Positions 23,601 to 35,523 of a stretch of 64,000 nucleotides of DNA are shown piece by piece. The stretch's first letter is position 1. The number at the start of each line of letters is the position of its first letter. The position numbers were made by a program, and so were the translations under genes. The notes beneath the pieces are model-generated. The model saw only the letters and a list, made by a program, of their open reading frames with translations, did not search any database and was not told the origin of the DNA. Source of the DNA: Daucus carota subsp. sativus. Its lineage: Eukaryota; Streptophyta; Magnoliopsida; Apiales; Apiaceae. The stretch lies in contig NC_030383.2 of NCBI RefSeq assembly GCF_001625215.2, forward strand, positions 4,848,779 to 4,912,778. Reading direction: 5' to 3'.

Positions 23601-26600
23601 CAATTAACCCACAACACAAAACGACTTATCCCTGTTTATTATGTATGGCATCTGCAAATTAACTCTTTTACAAGATATGTTTACCGTCACAAAGGATTGT
23701 TACACACCTTAGTACATGTGATGTCAAGCATCTCCAAGGAAGAACCAGAGAAGCTATAAAGACCGCTATCAACAAGGTGTGTCCCCCTCAGACATAGACT
23801 ACTCAGCTTGTGTGTCTGGGACATAAGGTCTGTAAGACATGGCTCGCTTACTCCTGTTAAAAGATGCTAACTCTTGTGAGCATACTTGTCTACTTGAAGG
23901 TGAAACTCTAAAAGCAGAAGCTGATTAGACTGAATATAGAACAGGATTTCTCATGACAGGTCTAGGATAGAGATTCTGTTATAAGAAAACAGAGCACAGA
24001 AACCTTGAATAATGACATATCTTAAGACAACTTTGATTAAATAAAAGGCATTACAAGAACAGGCGTGACACTGAATATTTTCACTAAACTTAAAGGCCCA
24101 AGTCCAAAGAGTTGGTTACAGCTCATATATAATTCAGCTGAGCAGTAAAATACAACCGTATTATCTTCAGAAATCTCTGCACTCTTGGAGTTAAAAGTCT
24201 AAAGACACAGCACTTTTTCGTTTCCACTGATAGTGGGAAACTTGATTGGTGCTTCCAGCCTTTAAGTATTTTCTGTTAAGCCTCTAGAAGAGCATGCACC
24301 AAAAGGAAAGAAAACTAAAACATAACACGCTATATATCCATGACTAGATGCCTGAAATCTGATAATTAACAATATATACAATGGTCAATTTTGTTAAAAA
24401 TGACAATTGATAATAAGCACGTCATTTAAAAAAAAAAAAAAAAATCTTACCCATGCAGCCACCCATATGCAGTTTCTGGAGTTTGTGAGCCAGTGACATA
24501 GAATTGTTTCCCTCAGTTTGTGCAGAAGCAAGTCTATCACCACCAGGAAGATGAGAACAGAGAGCCATGATTGAATTATCACCAAAAGAAGTTTCACAAA
24601 CTACAATTGAGTGCAAGTTTATACATTCAAGTATAACAACTGCAATGCCACCATCAGATACCGAAGTACAGCCTTTAAGGTTGATGTAGCTTAATGAAAC
24701 ACATGCTCTGGAGAGAGATTGGAGATCATGATCTGGGAAACCACAGGGATAATATGTTACTAGAATAGATAAGATATTAGAGTGCATGCTCCACTTGAAA
24801 TTAAATAACAATTATCCCCTACTGATGCAGGACAACAAATAAAAGATTCAAATTACTGATGAATATATCACATCCTGCAGAAGAAGCAAACCACTCAACA
24901 AGATGTTTTAATGTCACTCCACAATTTTCTGGCATCCGCTAACAGGAGAAGAGACATCTCTGAATTATATATTTACAATATAATCTCTCTCTAACCTTTG
25001 TGAGGAAAATTAAGAAAAGAAAACATATACCTTATTTAACAAGGGTTTCCTACATGTTGAGGGAAGAAGACAATTGACCACTTGGCCAAGAATCAAATAT
25101 TGGACCGACAAAGTATAGAAGAAAAAAATGCATTCAGGCTCCAAGTAGCATAGTGCTAGACTGACTTCATTATGGAAGTGTATAGTATATCTGATAGGCA
25201 GTGAAAGTCCCCGAGATTTTTCAAGAGCCTAAATAAATAGAACACTACACATGAAATACCACAAAATTTTAAAAAAAAAAGGAAGGAAGAAAGACTACTG
25301 ATTCCTCATTACCTAAAACTGAAGACAGATTTTTTGGGGAAATGACCGCTATGCCAATAACATTTTCTAAAAAATATACCTTGGCACAATTCACAAGAAT
25401 GTTTGCCATATGGCCAACAAGTATCAATTACTAATACTTTATTTAAATTTCTTTCCCTTAAGTTATATGTAACCTCTATGCTTACCTGTGACATCTATCC
25501 GCCCCTCCAGCGTGAGTTTAGCAATATTTGACGGCAAGCATCTAGCCATCAAAGATAGTGATGCAGTCGAAGGAATAGCAGCATAAGATACTGTTGGCAT
25601 ATGTGACAATACAGCTGGATATGATGATATAATTGTGATTTGTGATGATAAAACTGGACTTATATCCACAGTTAAATCAATGTCATGAAGCAATGGGCAT
25701 CTCTGGACCAAGTGACACAATTTTTTTGTTTCAAAGCGTAAATGATAAGCTGCCTTCAACATTCTTAATGATGGGAATGACCTGGAGAAACACTCGATAG
25801 CATCCTCAAGACATAGCATTGGACAATTGGAGATATCCACCTCATACACTGCTCTAAATGTCAAGAGCACAGGTAAAGCCTTCTGAACATAAACTTTAGC
25901 GCTACTAAGGGCATTATAGTTCATCGAAGATCTAATTGTCTTTGTCAACAATAGATCCCTATCATATGAAGAAGGAAGCAAAGACAGAAGCAGGACTCCT
26001 AGTTTAATCTGTGGACAACCTGAAAGATCCAGTTGCTGGACAAGGGAAAACATGTTATTAGGAGAAACAGTCGAAGAACTAAATTTTAACAGACGTAGAG
26101 CATTTAGGCACACAACACATGCATATATACTATAAGTTTCTAACTTCCAAGCCTTCCATACCACATTTTCATTTAGGGGTACTTTAACTGCAGGAAATAG
26201 TCGAATATTATGTGGACAATTAAACTGAGTAGGCTCCTCGTACTCTACAGTCCATTTCCATAATATATGTCATTGCTCTTTCAAATTGATAGGCATTGAT
26301 AATGCCTATAGCATTATTTTTTATGGCAATAATTTATTGGTCACTTTGACTTTTAGCATGTGTTTCAAGGTGCATAAAAAACAGCTTCACAGTTTTTTTT
26401 AATTTGTTTTTTGCATGAATATATTTATTCGAAAAAAGAATATTCAATGATAAATTGTGGAGCTATCTTTTCATGCACCTTAGAATACATGCAAGTCAAA
26501 GTGACAAAAAAACTGGGACGGAGTGCAAAATTAGTTGATGAATTAACATTTTAAATACACGAGGAACACCAATTCTGGATGGAGCAGAATTACAAATAAT

Positions 26601-29600
26601 ACTTGATTAACTTCATGAGTTCATTCTGCATATCAATGGTTTGATGGAAAGTAGAATATATTTTTTTTAATCAAATGCGAACTTCTTAGCAGATAAAATG
26701 GGGGTAAATTGGAGAAAATTTCTTCCCAGCAAAGGTAGAAGGACTTCTAGCATTCATGGAGATACATGTCCATACATAGACGAGACTATATGATTGTATC
26801 TTCACCAACAGAAGTTTATGCATGCTCTATAGAGGTTATACTCACAAAAAGGAAGCGTTTGTTGTGCCAAGTATCTACATTGTTCAAGTGCAAACTCATC
26901 CTCAATTATTATCTCCTACAGAGAGGACTGCATATACACTACTAGTAATAGTTTCAACCTCTCATCCAAGCAGACAATACAAAAGACCGTAACCTTTTAC
27001 CAAAAATTCAATAGTGGTCATTGGTCACAATTACCTCTAAATTTATCTGCTAATTGCAAGCGTGCTATAGTTATGCATTCTTCTCATAAAGGGGACTAAT
27101 AAACTATTATTGTTTATGATAGAAGAAAAAACACAAAAATTGAAATGACTATCAAAGGATAAAAAGACAATATGAGCAAACAGCAAAAGTTTGCTTAATA
27201 CAGATATACTAAATTCGTCAAGTCTGCCAGGAAGCATCCATGTTTACCCTATTTATTGGATTACAGATCTAAATGTAGGTAGATAATTGATAAAAGTGAA
27301 AGACTTCCAAGTGATAAGAAATGCTTAAATTCCAGCATTGACTAAAAGCCGCCCCTTGCATCTAGAACCCTGCTTCGGATTCGAGACTTAAATCACACAA
27401 TAAAAATACAAAATGAAAGATCTATCTTCCTAATTTGTGGTTTGGATCCCATCAGAATTCTAGTAGAAGTTCTCATCATTTTCATAACACAGTACCATTC
27501 TTGGGATTCTAACAATTCACTATTCCAATTATTTTTGAACTGCATCAATAGTCCTATGGTCTGCTCACTTGTTGAGATATAGATGGTGTGTAACACATTC
27601 TTCAGCAGAAAGTATAATACTCATTTGTTTTGAAGCCAATTAGCAGAGATTCCCAGAAGCTATATATCTGATACCAGAGCTTATGAAGTTTCTACAAACT
27701 AGTTGAATTGTAAAGGAGGAAAACTGAACAACTAGTAGTCTAGTGTGGTAGTACCTAATTAAATTGAAAAATGGAAAACACAACAAGTACGATCAAATAA
27801 ATCCAAAAAATAATTATGCAAAAAGATGAAATTAAAGGGTTTTACCAAACCAAGGGGTTTGACTAGTGTCTGTGTGTGCTGCATAGCTGCTGTGACTATT
27901 ATACCAACTTGCAGGTTTTCTTCTGCCCATAGGCTTCTTTAGAAACGCTTTTTCTCACTTATAACTTACTAATGATTATAAAGATATATTAACATTAAAA
28001 GATGCTGCGATGACTACACATATTTAATGGCAAAATTCAAAGCCTCAAAGAGACAACCTTAGTATGTTCAGTTAGCCGAATTCTTAAATGGCACATGTCA
28101 CCATCTCCAAAGACATTTATAGAGCTTTCTGAAGGAAGTGCCACCAAAGAAAAATTAGTCTGAATGCTTTCATCAAAGAACTTTGAGAAGTCACAGCAGC
28201 TTCTTTTTCCTAATAAACGTACCAACATATCATATATTACATAAAACTAAAACCAATAGGCTCAAACAGAAACACTGCTACAAGAAAACAAAATATAAGA
28301 ATGAAATACCAGTTGCAAACCACAATGGCAAAAGGCTGACCCGGATCTGTAAATCAAAATAAAATGTAATTCAGTTTAAAAGAAAAAAGAAACATTCAGA
28401 TATGTCAAGCCAGGTGATATATACTAACTGCAAAATGAACCGACTTATCAGTGATTACTGGAGTTTCTTACAGTACCCAAAACAAAGTGGTGGAATACAT
28501 GTAAACCAGCATATAATGGTATGTTAGAAACTTTTAACATAGCAGTGGTAAGTACATGATAACGTATAATCATAAGAGCCCTCTTGACTTTACAGATAAA
28601 GAACTGTATATAGAAGTGCTTGATTGTTCTTTATTGAATTGTATGATATCTGAAGCTATCCACTAAATAACCTGCCTGAGCTGCATATTACAGTAAAGGT
28701 ACAGCCTCAAACATTTTGGTACTTAATATTGACTTGTTAAAAATTACAATTTCATTATATGAATGGATCTCCTTTCTTCCAATACAAGTAAGCTAATAAC
28801 TGATTCTGAGACTTCACAAACTCATACTTCTCATCACTTAGGCAACCAGGACCTAGAGGTTCCAAATAATGCTAGCTTTAGGAGGGTCAATATTATGCCC
28901 CAAAAAATACAAGCAGAATTAATAAAATGACTACTCTTTCCTATATTCAAAAAGGTTTGCAGAGTTAGATAATTATGTTTCTGTTTTGGCATTGTTTAGA
29001 TGTGGACCCTGTGTAAACGCATAAAAAAATAAAATTAAAAGTATTCACTTCTAGTATCAGACATCAATTCACTGAACACTTCAATCCCTAACGGCTAATG
29101 TGGTGCCATTACTTGTTAAATTAATGAGATCTTAAGTATACATATGTCTTTTCTTATGAAGCTTATAGAGTAGTATCCATTCTATTGAATGTCTGGTGAG
29201 CAACAATTGAACCCATGACCTAGGACCTGGGACTGACAGCCGCCTTACCACAAGGCTATCCCATCACGCCCAGTATACATGTGTTCAGATAGTGGGGTTC
29301 TATACTTATTAGTTATTACCTATATGTTCCATCACGGATATATTATGCAGGGGTCTGTCCAACTGATAGTTATATTAAAAAACTCTGACATCATTAACTT
29401 CTTCGGAATAACCTTTCTTTTGGAATAACCTGATTGAAAGATAATTTAATCTCATAAATGTTAACTTCTCATATACCTGTTGTAAGATTTCAACGCGGTC
29501 ATCTCCACTGATATGTTCTACATTACCACCAAGCCAAACTAGAATAGCATCAGTAAGATGCTTCTCACTGTTTAAAAGAAAAAAAGCATGGATATTAATA

Positions 29601-31760
29601 GTCTATTATAAAATATATATACAAAGTACCACTTGAAAATAACAAACCTGTGCACAGTTAATTGGGGATTCTTTAAGCAACAAAGTAATAAATTGTACGG
29701 AATGTCACGGAAGGAGATACAAGTAACAGCCCACATCTGATAGAAGAAGGCATCATCACCAGTTAATTAAAGAAATAACATAGGAAAACAAATATTATGA
29801 GTCATCGCATAAATCAGATATTCTTTTGGCCAAAATAAATTTGATTTCCTTGCATGATTTTATCTCCAACTTTCACCTCCCCTCTACTTACATTTGCACA
29901 TATTGAAGACTTTTGAATCATTACACTTTATAAAATAAAGTATTATTTGTGACAGCTTAATGTTATTTAATGGTATACTGGTATTAGTGGTATGGGTGTC
30001 ATACACAAGTGCGGATCCAAATGTCAGATTCTTAGTTTTAAGATATTTAGGGTTCTTTCATAAGGATCCGGAATTCAGTAATGATACAGGGACTCAGCTA
30101 GTAAGCATAACATAAGTAAAACTTTATATAGAATGATTCATTGTACACTCATAAAAATATTTCTACAACATATAAATCGTATACACTTAAGTATATATGT
30201 TATATATCTAGACAAAAGAAGAATAACATAAATAACAAGTCACTCACGGGCCTTGCTCTCTATAATCAAGCTGCAAGGAGACCTTGTATTACATTTGGAA
30301 CTGGGATACTACTAGTTGAAGCATCCGGTTTTAATAAGAAGTATCCAACTCAGATTCCATACCCACAACCATGTCATGTCCGTGGGTCACATGTATAAGA
30401 AAAAAGTGGAGAGTCCAGGTAGGAGCCTTATTGCACGGCTCTAATACGAAAAAATAGAACAATAAGTAACTACTGCTTAAAGAATGCTTATTATACTGTG
30501 CAACTACCCTGTAAGGCATCAATACCTCTATATGTCATCTATTTAGCCCTAACTATCAGATTATATGTGTAAACAAGTAATATCCATAATAGGCCAAGCA
30601 CATACGAAGTTCTTTGCAAGATAATTTGTGCACAGTTCCGGAAAAGAATCATTTGCTGCAATAATTTAGGATCACACAGTCAGATATCATAAAAGATGCC
30701 ACATTCGATATGTCTGTGTGCGCACACACGGGTGTGGTTGGGTGTTCATGTATATATGGTAATACCGTAAAAAAAACTAAAAATCACCCGTTACTAATAT
30801 CGTGAGAGTCTCCATAAAGATATGATATTCTCACCCTGCTCCAAACAAAACTTCCAAATATCAATCAAACTGCTTAGTTGCAGAGACGGAAACTCCTTGA
30901 CTGAAGTAACTTCAGTAAGCCACATCTTACAATTCAGGAGAAGCATGTCAACTCCAAAATATAAGGCACCCTGATAGCAAGCAAAAAAACATTTCCGCAA
31001 CTTGTTAATTAACTGCCTTGTATGCTATGTATTACGTAAAGCACAGTATATAGTTTTCAGATATGTGAAAAAGTGTTCACAATATTTACACCTAACACGT
31101 AATCTTGTGCAAAACTTTAAGCGTGAGTAAAGCACATTCGTGCTATTACCTCAAACAATGGTAGAAAAGTATCAGACGTGATCTCCACCGAATAACCATA
31201 TATAAACTTGAAGAGATTTAAAAGAAATTGTGGATTCCACTGGACCGATATGCAATCAAAGCTCGAGTCACTGCACAATAGATTCACACTTACACATAAA
31301 ACAACAAACTATCTCCGCCTACAAACTCTACTGATTTCTAGAATTCACTAAACATATAAACGTAATCGGCCAAACAAATACAAAAATATATAAAAAGGAA
31401 CCGAGAAGCGACGTTGAAAAAAAGTTAGTTACCTGAAGCTGCCGCATAATAGTCCGCGAAAATAAGTAGATGATTCAATTAGCCTGAATGCATACATAAA
31501 TTATAATTCAACTTAAAACTAAAAGCGAGGGAGGGAGAGCGAGAGAGAGGGAGAGGGAGGGAGAGAGCGAGAGAGAGAGAGAGATGCCTGTTGCGATGAG
31601 CTTTGATAGTGATGATTTGGCGAGCATGAAGTGAGGCCAAGTTCCAGGTGTGAATAACGGCCGTTGATAGGATAACATCGGCGGCGGCGGAACGAACGGC
31701 GGTGATTTCAGGATCGATGCATTTGACAACGATCCATTCATCCTCTGAACTCGAGGCCAT
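17688..31760 (-). CDS. FBL11: BTB/POZ and LRR protein, FBL11 type
   Basis: Likely substrate adaptor for a ubiquitin ligase: N-terminal BTB-like domain, BACK-like linker, then many LRRs. Coding exons, all in phase: 31588-31760, 31433-31483, 31150-31270, 30835-30970, 30606-30655, 29648-29736, 29477-29567, 28310-28346, 28058-28209, 25486-26035, 24451-24732, 23708-23853, 22740-23078, 21427-21670, 20865-20920, 19151-19231, 18495-18539, 18350-18418, 17688-17861. Total 961 aa. Start MASSSEDEW; the BTB-like part has SSTYFRGLLCGSFS and FIYGYSVEIT. LRR signatures include LDLSGCPQI, INLKGCTSVSD and LTDLSLLGC, and it ends LVKERI. The first intron uses GC instead of GT (CAACAG then GCATCT), confirmed by phase. 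Introns hold a tRNA-derived SINE and a 74-bp duplication. The family name rests on recalled domain order and size; exon edges are read by eye. Confidence 0.88.
20237..20384. repeat. Tandem duplication, 2 x 74 bp, in an FBL11 intron
   Basis: 20237-20310 and 20311-20384 both start CTCTTTATAGATTTGAATAC and carry AAAGCCTTCC(C/T)ACCTAAAG. The copies differ at a few bases, so the duplication is not brand new. It lies in the intron between the exons at 20865-20920 and 19151-19231. Confidence 0.85.
24431..24444. repeat. Homopolymer A tract just past an FBL11 donor
   Basis: A run of about 17 A on the plus strand (T on the sense strand) begins a few bases inside the intron after the exon at 24451-24732. 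A short distance separates it from the donor GTAAGA. It could be length-variable between individuals. Confidence 0.6.
29150..29280 (-). mobile_element. tRNA-derived SINE fragment in an FBL11 intron
   Basis: On the minus strand GGATAGCCTTGTGGTAAGG fits a pol III A box (TAGCNNNGTGG type). About 40 bases later GGGTTCAATTG fits a weak B box. The spacing and the decayed tRNA-like head suggest a SINE rather than a tRNA gene. Ends were not defined and no clear target duplication was found. Confidence 0.5.
31510..31584. repeat. GA-rich microsatellite at the start of FBL11 intron 1
   Basis: Imperfect GA/GGGA repeats on the plus strand, so CT-rich on the sense strand, starting directly after the GC donor at 31587. 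A pyrimidine-rich tract this close to a donor may affect its use. Two overlapping ORFs here are products of the repeat. Confidence 0.8.
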
Positions 31761-32682
31761 GTTAGAACAACTACGCAATGAGTAGACTCACCGGTCAATT
31801 TAATGGAGTTTTAAGACTTGTGCGACACTAATTTCTACCGTCGCAGCATCTCCCTACTGTACTTTACGACAATAGTAGTATATGGAAAATTCGAAGTTTA
31901 TTGGTGGCCCGTGTGTATTTTGGGGAGATTTATTTCACCGCAAATCATGTATCTAACGGTAACAAATTTCTATCAGGTTTAGTTCGTTTTGTGGAAGGTT
32001 AAAATGAATATTTGTCATTTTTCTGTTTGAATATTTTATTTATTCTAACGGTAAAACGTTAGATATGATAAAAATTTAAAATTCTTTATATCAAATAATA
32101 ATTATAATATAATAAATTTAATAAACTATCTCAACATATGTATGTTGTGATAACACATTTAAAGGAATAGAAATATTTGAAGAATATATTTATTATGAAA
32201 TATAAAATAATTTAATAGAAGCTTATATCCTTTTCAAGAATCGTTAAAAGAAGTAAAACATTTTAGACTATTATAACTTACGTCTCATGTATAATTGTTT
32301 GTAAGATACATTGTTACGTGCTATTGATATTTTAAACAAGCGTTGTTGTGATTTTTGAAATGTATCTTGGACCAGTAAAAACAAGTATACATATTAAGAT
32401 TTAATATATAATTATAAAAACAAGTATACATATTAAGATTTAATATATAATTATACTCCCCAAATTAAACGATTTAAGTGCCTCTTAATTTGAATATCAT
32501 CCAGAAATTCAAAATGTTTATTTTACAAGTGGTGCCAAAACCATGGATAACAACAGTATTTCAGCAACATTGATTTTCCAGATCATAGACGAGACCAGCT
32601 CATCCTCTCACCCAAATTTACATTATAAGCCTAAGACTAATAACTAGTATTACACTAGCACCGTAAGAAGTGATGATTATTG
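31761..32682. other. Intergenic DNA between FBL11 and the kinase gene
   Basis: Contains the FBL11 promoter (right of its start, minus-strand gene) and the kinase 3' UTR region (near 32600). A tandem pair of a 39-bp unit (ACAAGTATACATATTAAG...) lies at about 32377-32454. No other gene. Confidence 0.5.
32377..32454. repeat. Tandem duplication, 2 x 39 bp
   Basis: ACAAGTATACATATTAAG followed by ATTTAATATATAATTAT occurs twice head to tail with no visible mismatch, which suggests a recent slippage or repair duplication. Confidence 0.85.
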
Positions 32683-35523
32683 CTAGAACGACTCAAAGTT
32701 CTCTAACTCCAGATTCTCACCTGTAGCTCCAAGTTGATTAGCCCCCTTTCCGGCACGAAGAATTTTCGGAAGTGACTCATAAGGCTCTGGTACTTCAGGC
32801 GGAACTGCACATCGAATCAACGCCCAGTTAAGGCCTTCAAAGAAGGGGTGCTGCTTGATTTCAGCAGCACCTCTTGAATATCCCAAACGGTATTCAGGTT
32901 CCTTCACCAATAGCCCTCTGATGAGATCCCTTGCCTGAAAACTCACAATAGGGGTGTCTGGAAATTGCAGGTTCTGCAATACCACATTTGCTAATGTTTC
33001 TTCATTTCCTATGCCTTTAAAGGGTGTCTTCCCATACAGAAGCTCGTAAAGAAATACGCCAAACGTCCACCAATCAACAGCGCTTCCATGACCTTCTCCT
33101 TTGATAATCTCTGGAGCAAGATATTCATGTGTACCAACAAAAGAATTGGATCGAGCCTCTGTTGGTTCAGCCACGAGTACCGGTAATGATCTCATACGGA
33201 TTGCATGATCAGTTTTTGCCTTCCTCAATTTTCCAGTAACAGGTAAAATCCTAGGGCTGAAGCATGAGAGTTGACAAGAGGGCTTCATGCAGAAAGGATC
33301 TATGCACTTGGATCCCGCACAAGGACCAGATACCCGTGGAGGTTCTGTGACCAAAGAATATGATTTCAGGAGCATAGGGTTTACGGAACACCTAAGAGAA
33401 AGGTCAAAATCGGAAAGCATGATGTGCCCATCTTCTCGAACCAGAATGTTCTCTGGTTTTAAATCTCGGTATACAATGCCAAGCATGTGCAAGTATTCAA
33501 GGGCAAGGAGGACTTCAGCAACATAAAATCTATATATCCAAGAAAAGAAATTAGTTTGTGAAGAAACACCAAACATATTAAAGTAAAGGAGTTATTCCAT
33601 CTCAAAAGTAAACAGCAATTTGAAAAATAATATTCTGAGCATGAGATATGAGATATACCATGTTCTAATTTTAAGTTTCATAATATCTTCTCTTACTGGC
33701 CTTTTATGCATAGTTCTAGGTTTTTAAGAGAGACAGTGGCATAGATGTACCATGAAAGGTTCATACCTTGCAGCTTCTTCAGGAAAGTATCTGCAGGGTT
33801 GCTTCTGTCGGAGTACATGCAGATCTCCGCCTGGACAATACTCCAAAACTAGACATGACAAATTATCTGAAATGAATTGTGCATATAATGTAGGCAGAAA
33901 AGGATGATCCAGGATTCGCAGTATTTCTCTCTCAGTTTGGGCCCTTGGCATCTTCTTCCTTTTCGCCAAAAACTCATTGTCCATTACCTTTATGGCAAAT
34001 AGGCAGTTTGTCTCAATCAGTTCAGCAAGATATACAGTACCAATATCTCCACCACCAAGCTTCTTTAAAAGATTGAAATGTCCCAGTCCTAGAAATCCAT
34101 ACTGCTTCATAACATGCCGGACGGCTTCCCACCTCGAGACCTTTGACATATGGGGTCTGTTACCAAAACTAGATCCACTAAGATAACTCTCCTCACTAAG
34201 ACTAGTGCTACTACTGAACTCGCCAATGCTACTCTTTGAGCTTTGAGAAAATTCCCCTTTGTCTCTAGATCTCGAGTTCTTGTTACTCTTGGAAACAACA
34301 GCACAGCTATTCAAACTGAAGTTCGTTTTGCTTGCTGCATTGTTCATGTTGTTAGAGCTGCTTTCAGAACTAACACATAAAGTGCTAGGTATTGGGTAAT
34401 CTTTCTCGGGCTCTTTCTTTGGATCTACCAGTGAACATTGACATTTCTCGCAAACTAATTTGCTTGGCCTGATATCCAAGTCGTAATTTACATCATAATG
34501 TGCATTAGATGTTGATTTCTGCTTTGGCTTCTTCAAAGCAAAAGTCTTTTTTCTAATAACTGGTTTAAATGCACGTGAAACATATTTTGTTGACTTCCCC
34601 AACTTAATGCCACTTACTTTATTAGATGAGGGACGAACAGTTTGAAACTTGCCCTTTTGTCTTACCTTTGGTGCAGCTTTGGCAGATAACTTGGTCAGCT
34701 TAGACATATTCTCCTCAACATCCTTTTTCAGCTTAGCAGAGGCTGAGATAATCCTACTCTGCTTTAACAATATTTCACTTGTACTATTACTGCTGACTTC
34801 TTCATGTACAGGCTCTACCTTTGCGGATTTGTTCCCACCTTCCATTGATGCAGATACAGCCTCAATTTCCCCAAGGGTAGACACCTTTTTCTTTGCTGTC
34901 AATGGAAGAGCTGATTGAGAAGACAAATGGGATCTGTAATCAGATGACTGCAACTTGAACTCCTGAAGTCTCTGAGGCTCTTTTGCCCATGAACCTACTG
35001 TCATTACTTCAGGTAGTTGAGATATTTCATAATCTTTACCTTCAGATCTGGAAAGACCTGATCCACCAGTTTCAAACAAAAGAGACCTATATGGACTATT
35101 CCCGTTTCCACTTCCTGACATTGCGGGAGACCCCGGTGACTTTGATAACCGCCTCACTGCCATTTCTGATGCCTGAGAAATGCATAGTCCTCTTAAGGCC
35201 TGCTTTAGAGACACTGGTTCAGAAAACCCAATTCCAGATGTGGATGTACTCACCCTCATTGGTTTTTTCAAATCCTTCTTACTAGGTACTGCTGAAGCTA
35301 ATTTATTGACGGGACTCTCGCCCTTTGACGAAGTTTTGATGATGAGTGCTTCAAATAGCTTATTGATGTCATCTTCTATAGGGCTAACACGGCCTTGTCT
35401 CAACATAGGAGGTTTCTTGGGTTTGCTCTGTGCATTTGACTGACGGATTCCTTGAATATATTGATGTGGGTAATGTTCCTCATCTAATTCAACAATCTCA
35501 CCAGTACCAGAAAAAGACGCCAT
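32683..35523 (-). CDS. AGC-VIIIa serine/threonine kinase, KIPK type
   Basis: Two coding exons, 33767-35523 and 32683-33529, join in phase to 867 aa (R split AG|A at the junction). The long, low-complexity N-terminus starts [12 protein letters not shown] and is Ser/Lys-rich, as in KIPK-like members of the plant D6PK/AGC1 group, linked to auxin transport and cell polarity. The kinase domain starts near residue 500: glycine loop [10 protein letters not shown], Lys in LFAIKVMD, catalytic [11 protein letters not shown] in place of DFG (SDFDLS; typical of plant AGC-VIII kinases), the insertion with [11 protein letters not shown] between subdomains VII and VIII, and [12 protein letters not shown]. 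It ends NFESF, without the FxxF-type ending of PDK1-docking relatives. KIPK rather than another AGC1 member is an inference from the N-terminus. Confidence 0.92.

Noticed and set aside
29180..29275. Possible tRNA gene
   Set aside because: A-box and B-box-like words are present, but the cloverleaf arms do not pair well and the B box is weak. A SINE fragment is the better reading.
31479..31798. Two overlapping ORFs with Ser-Leu runs
   Set aside because: The start of one is the real FBL11 exon 1; the rest is read through the GA microsatellite in intron 1.
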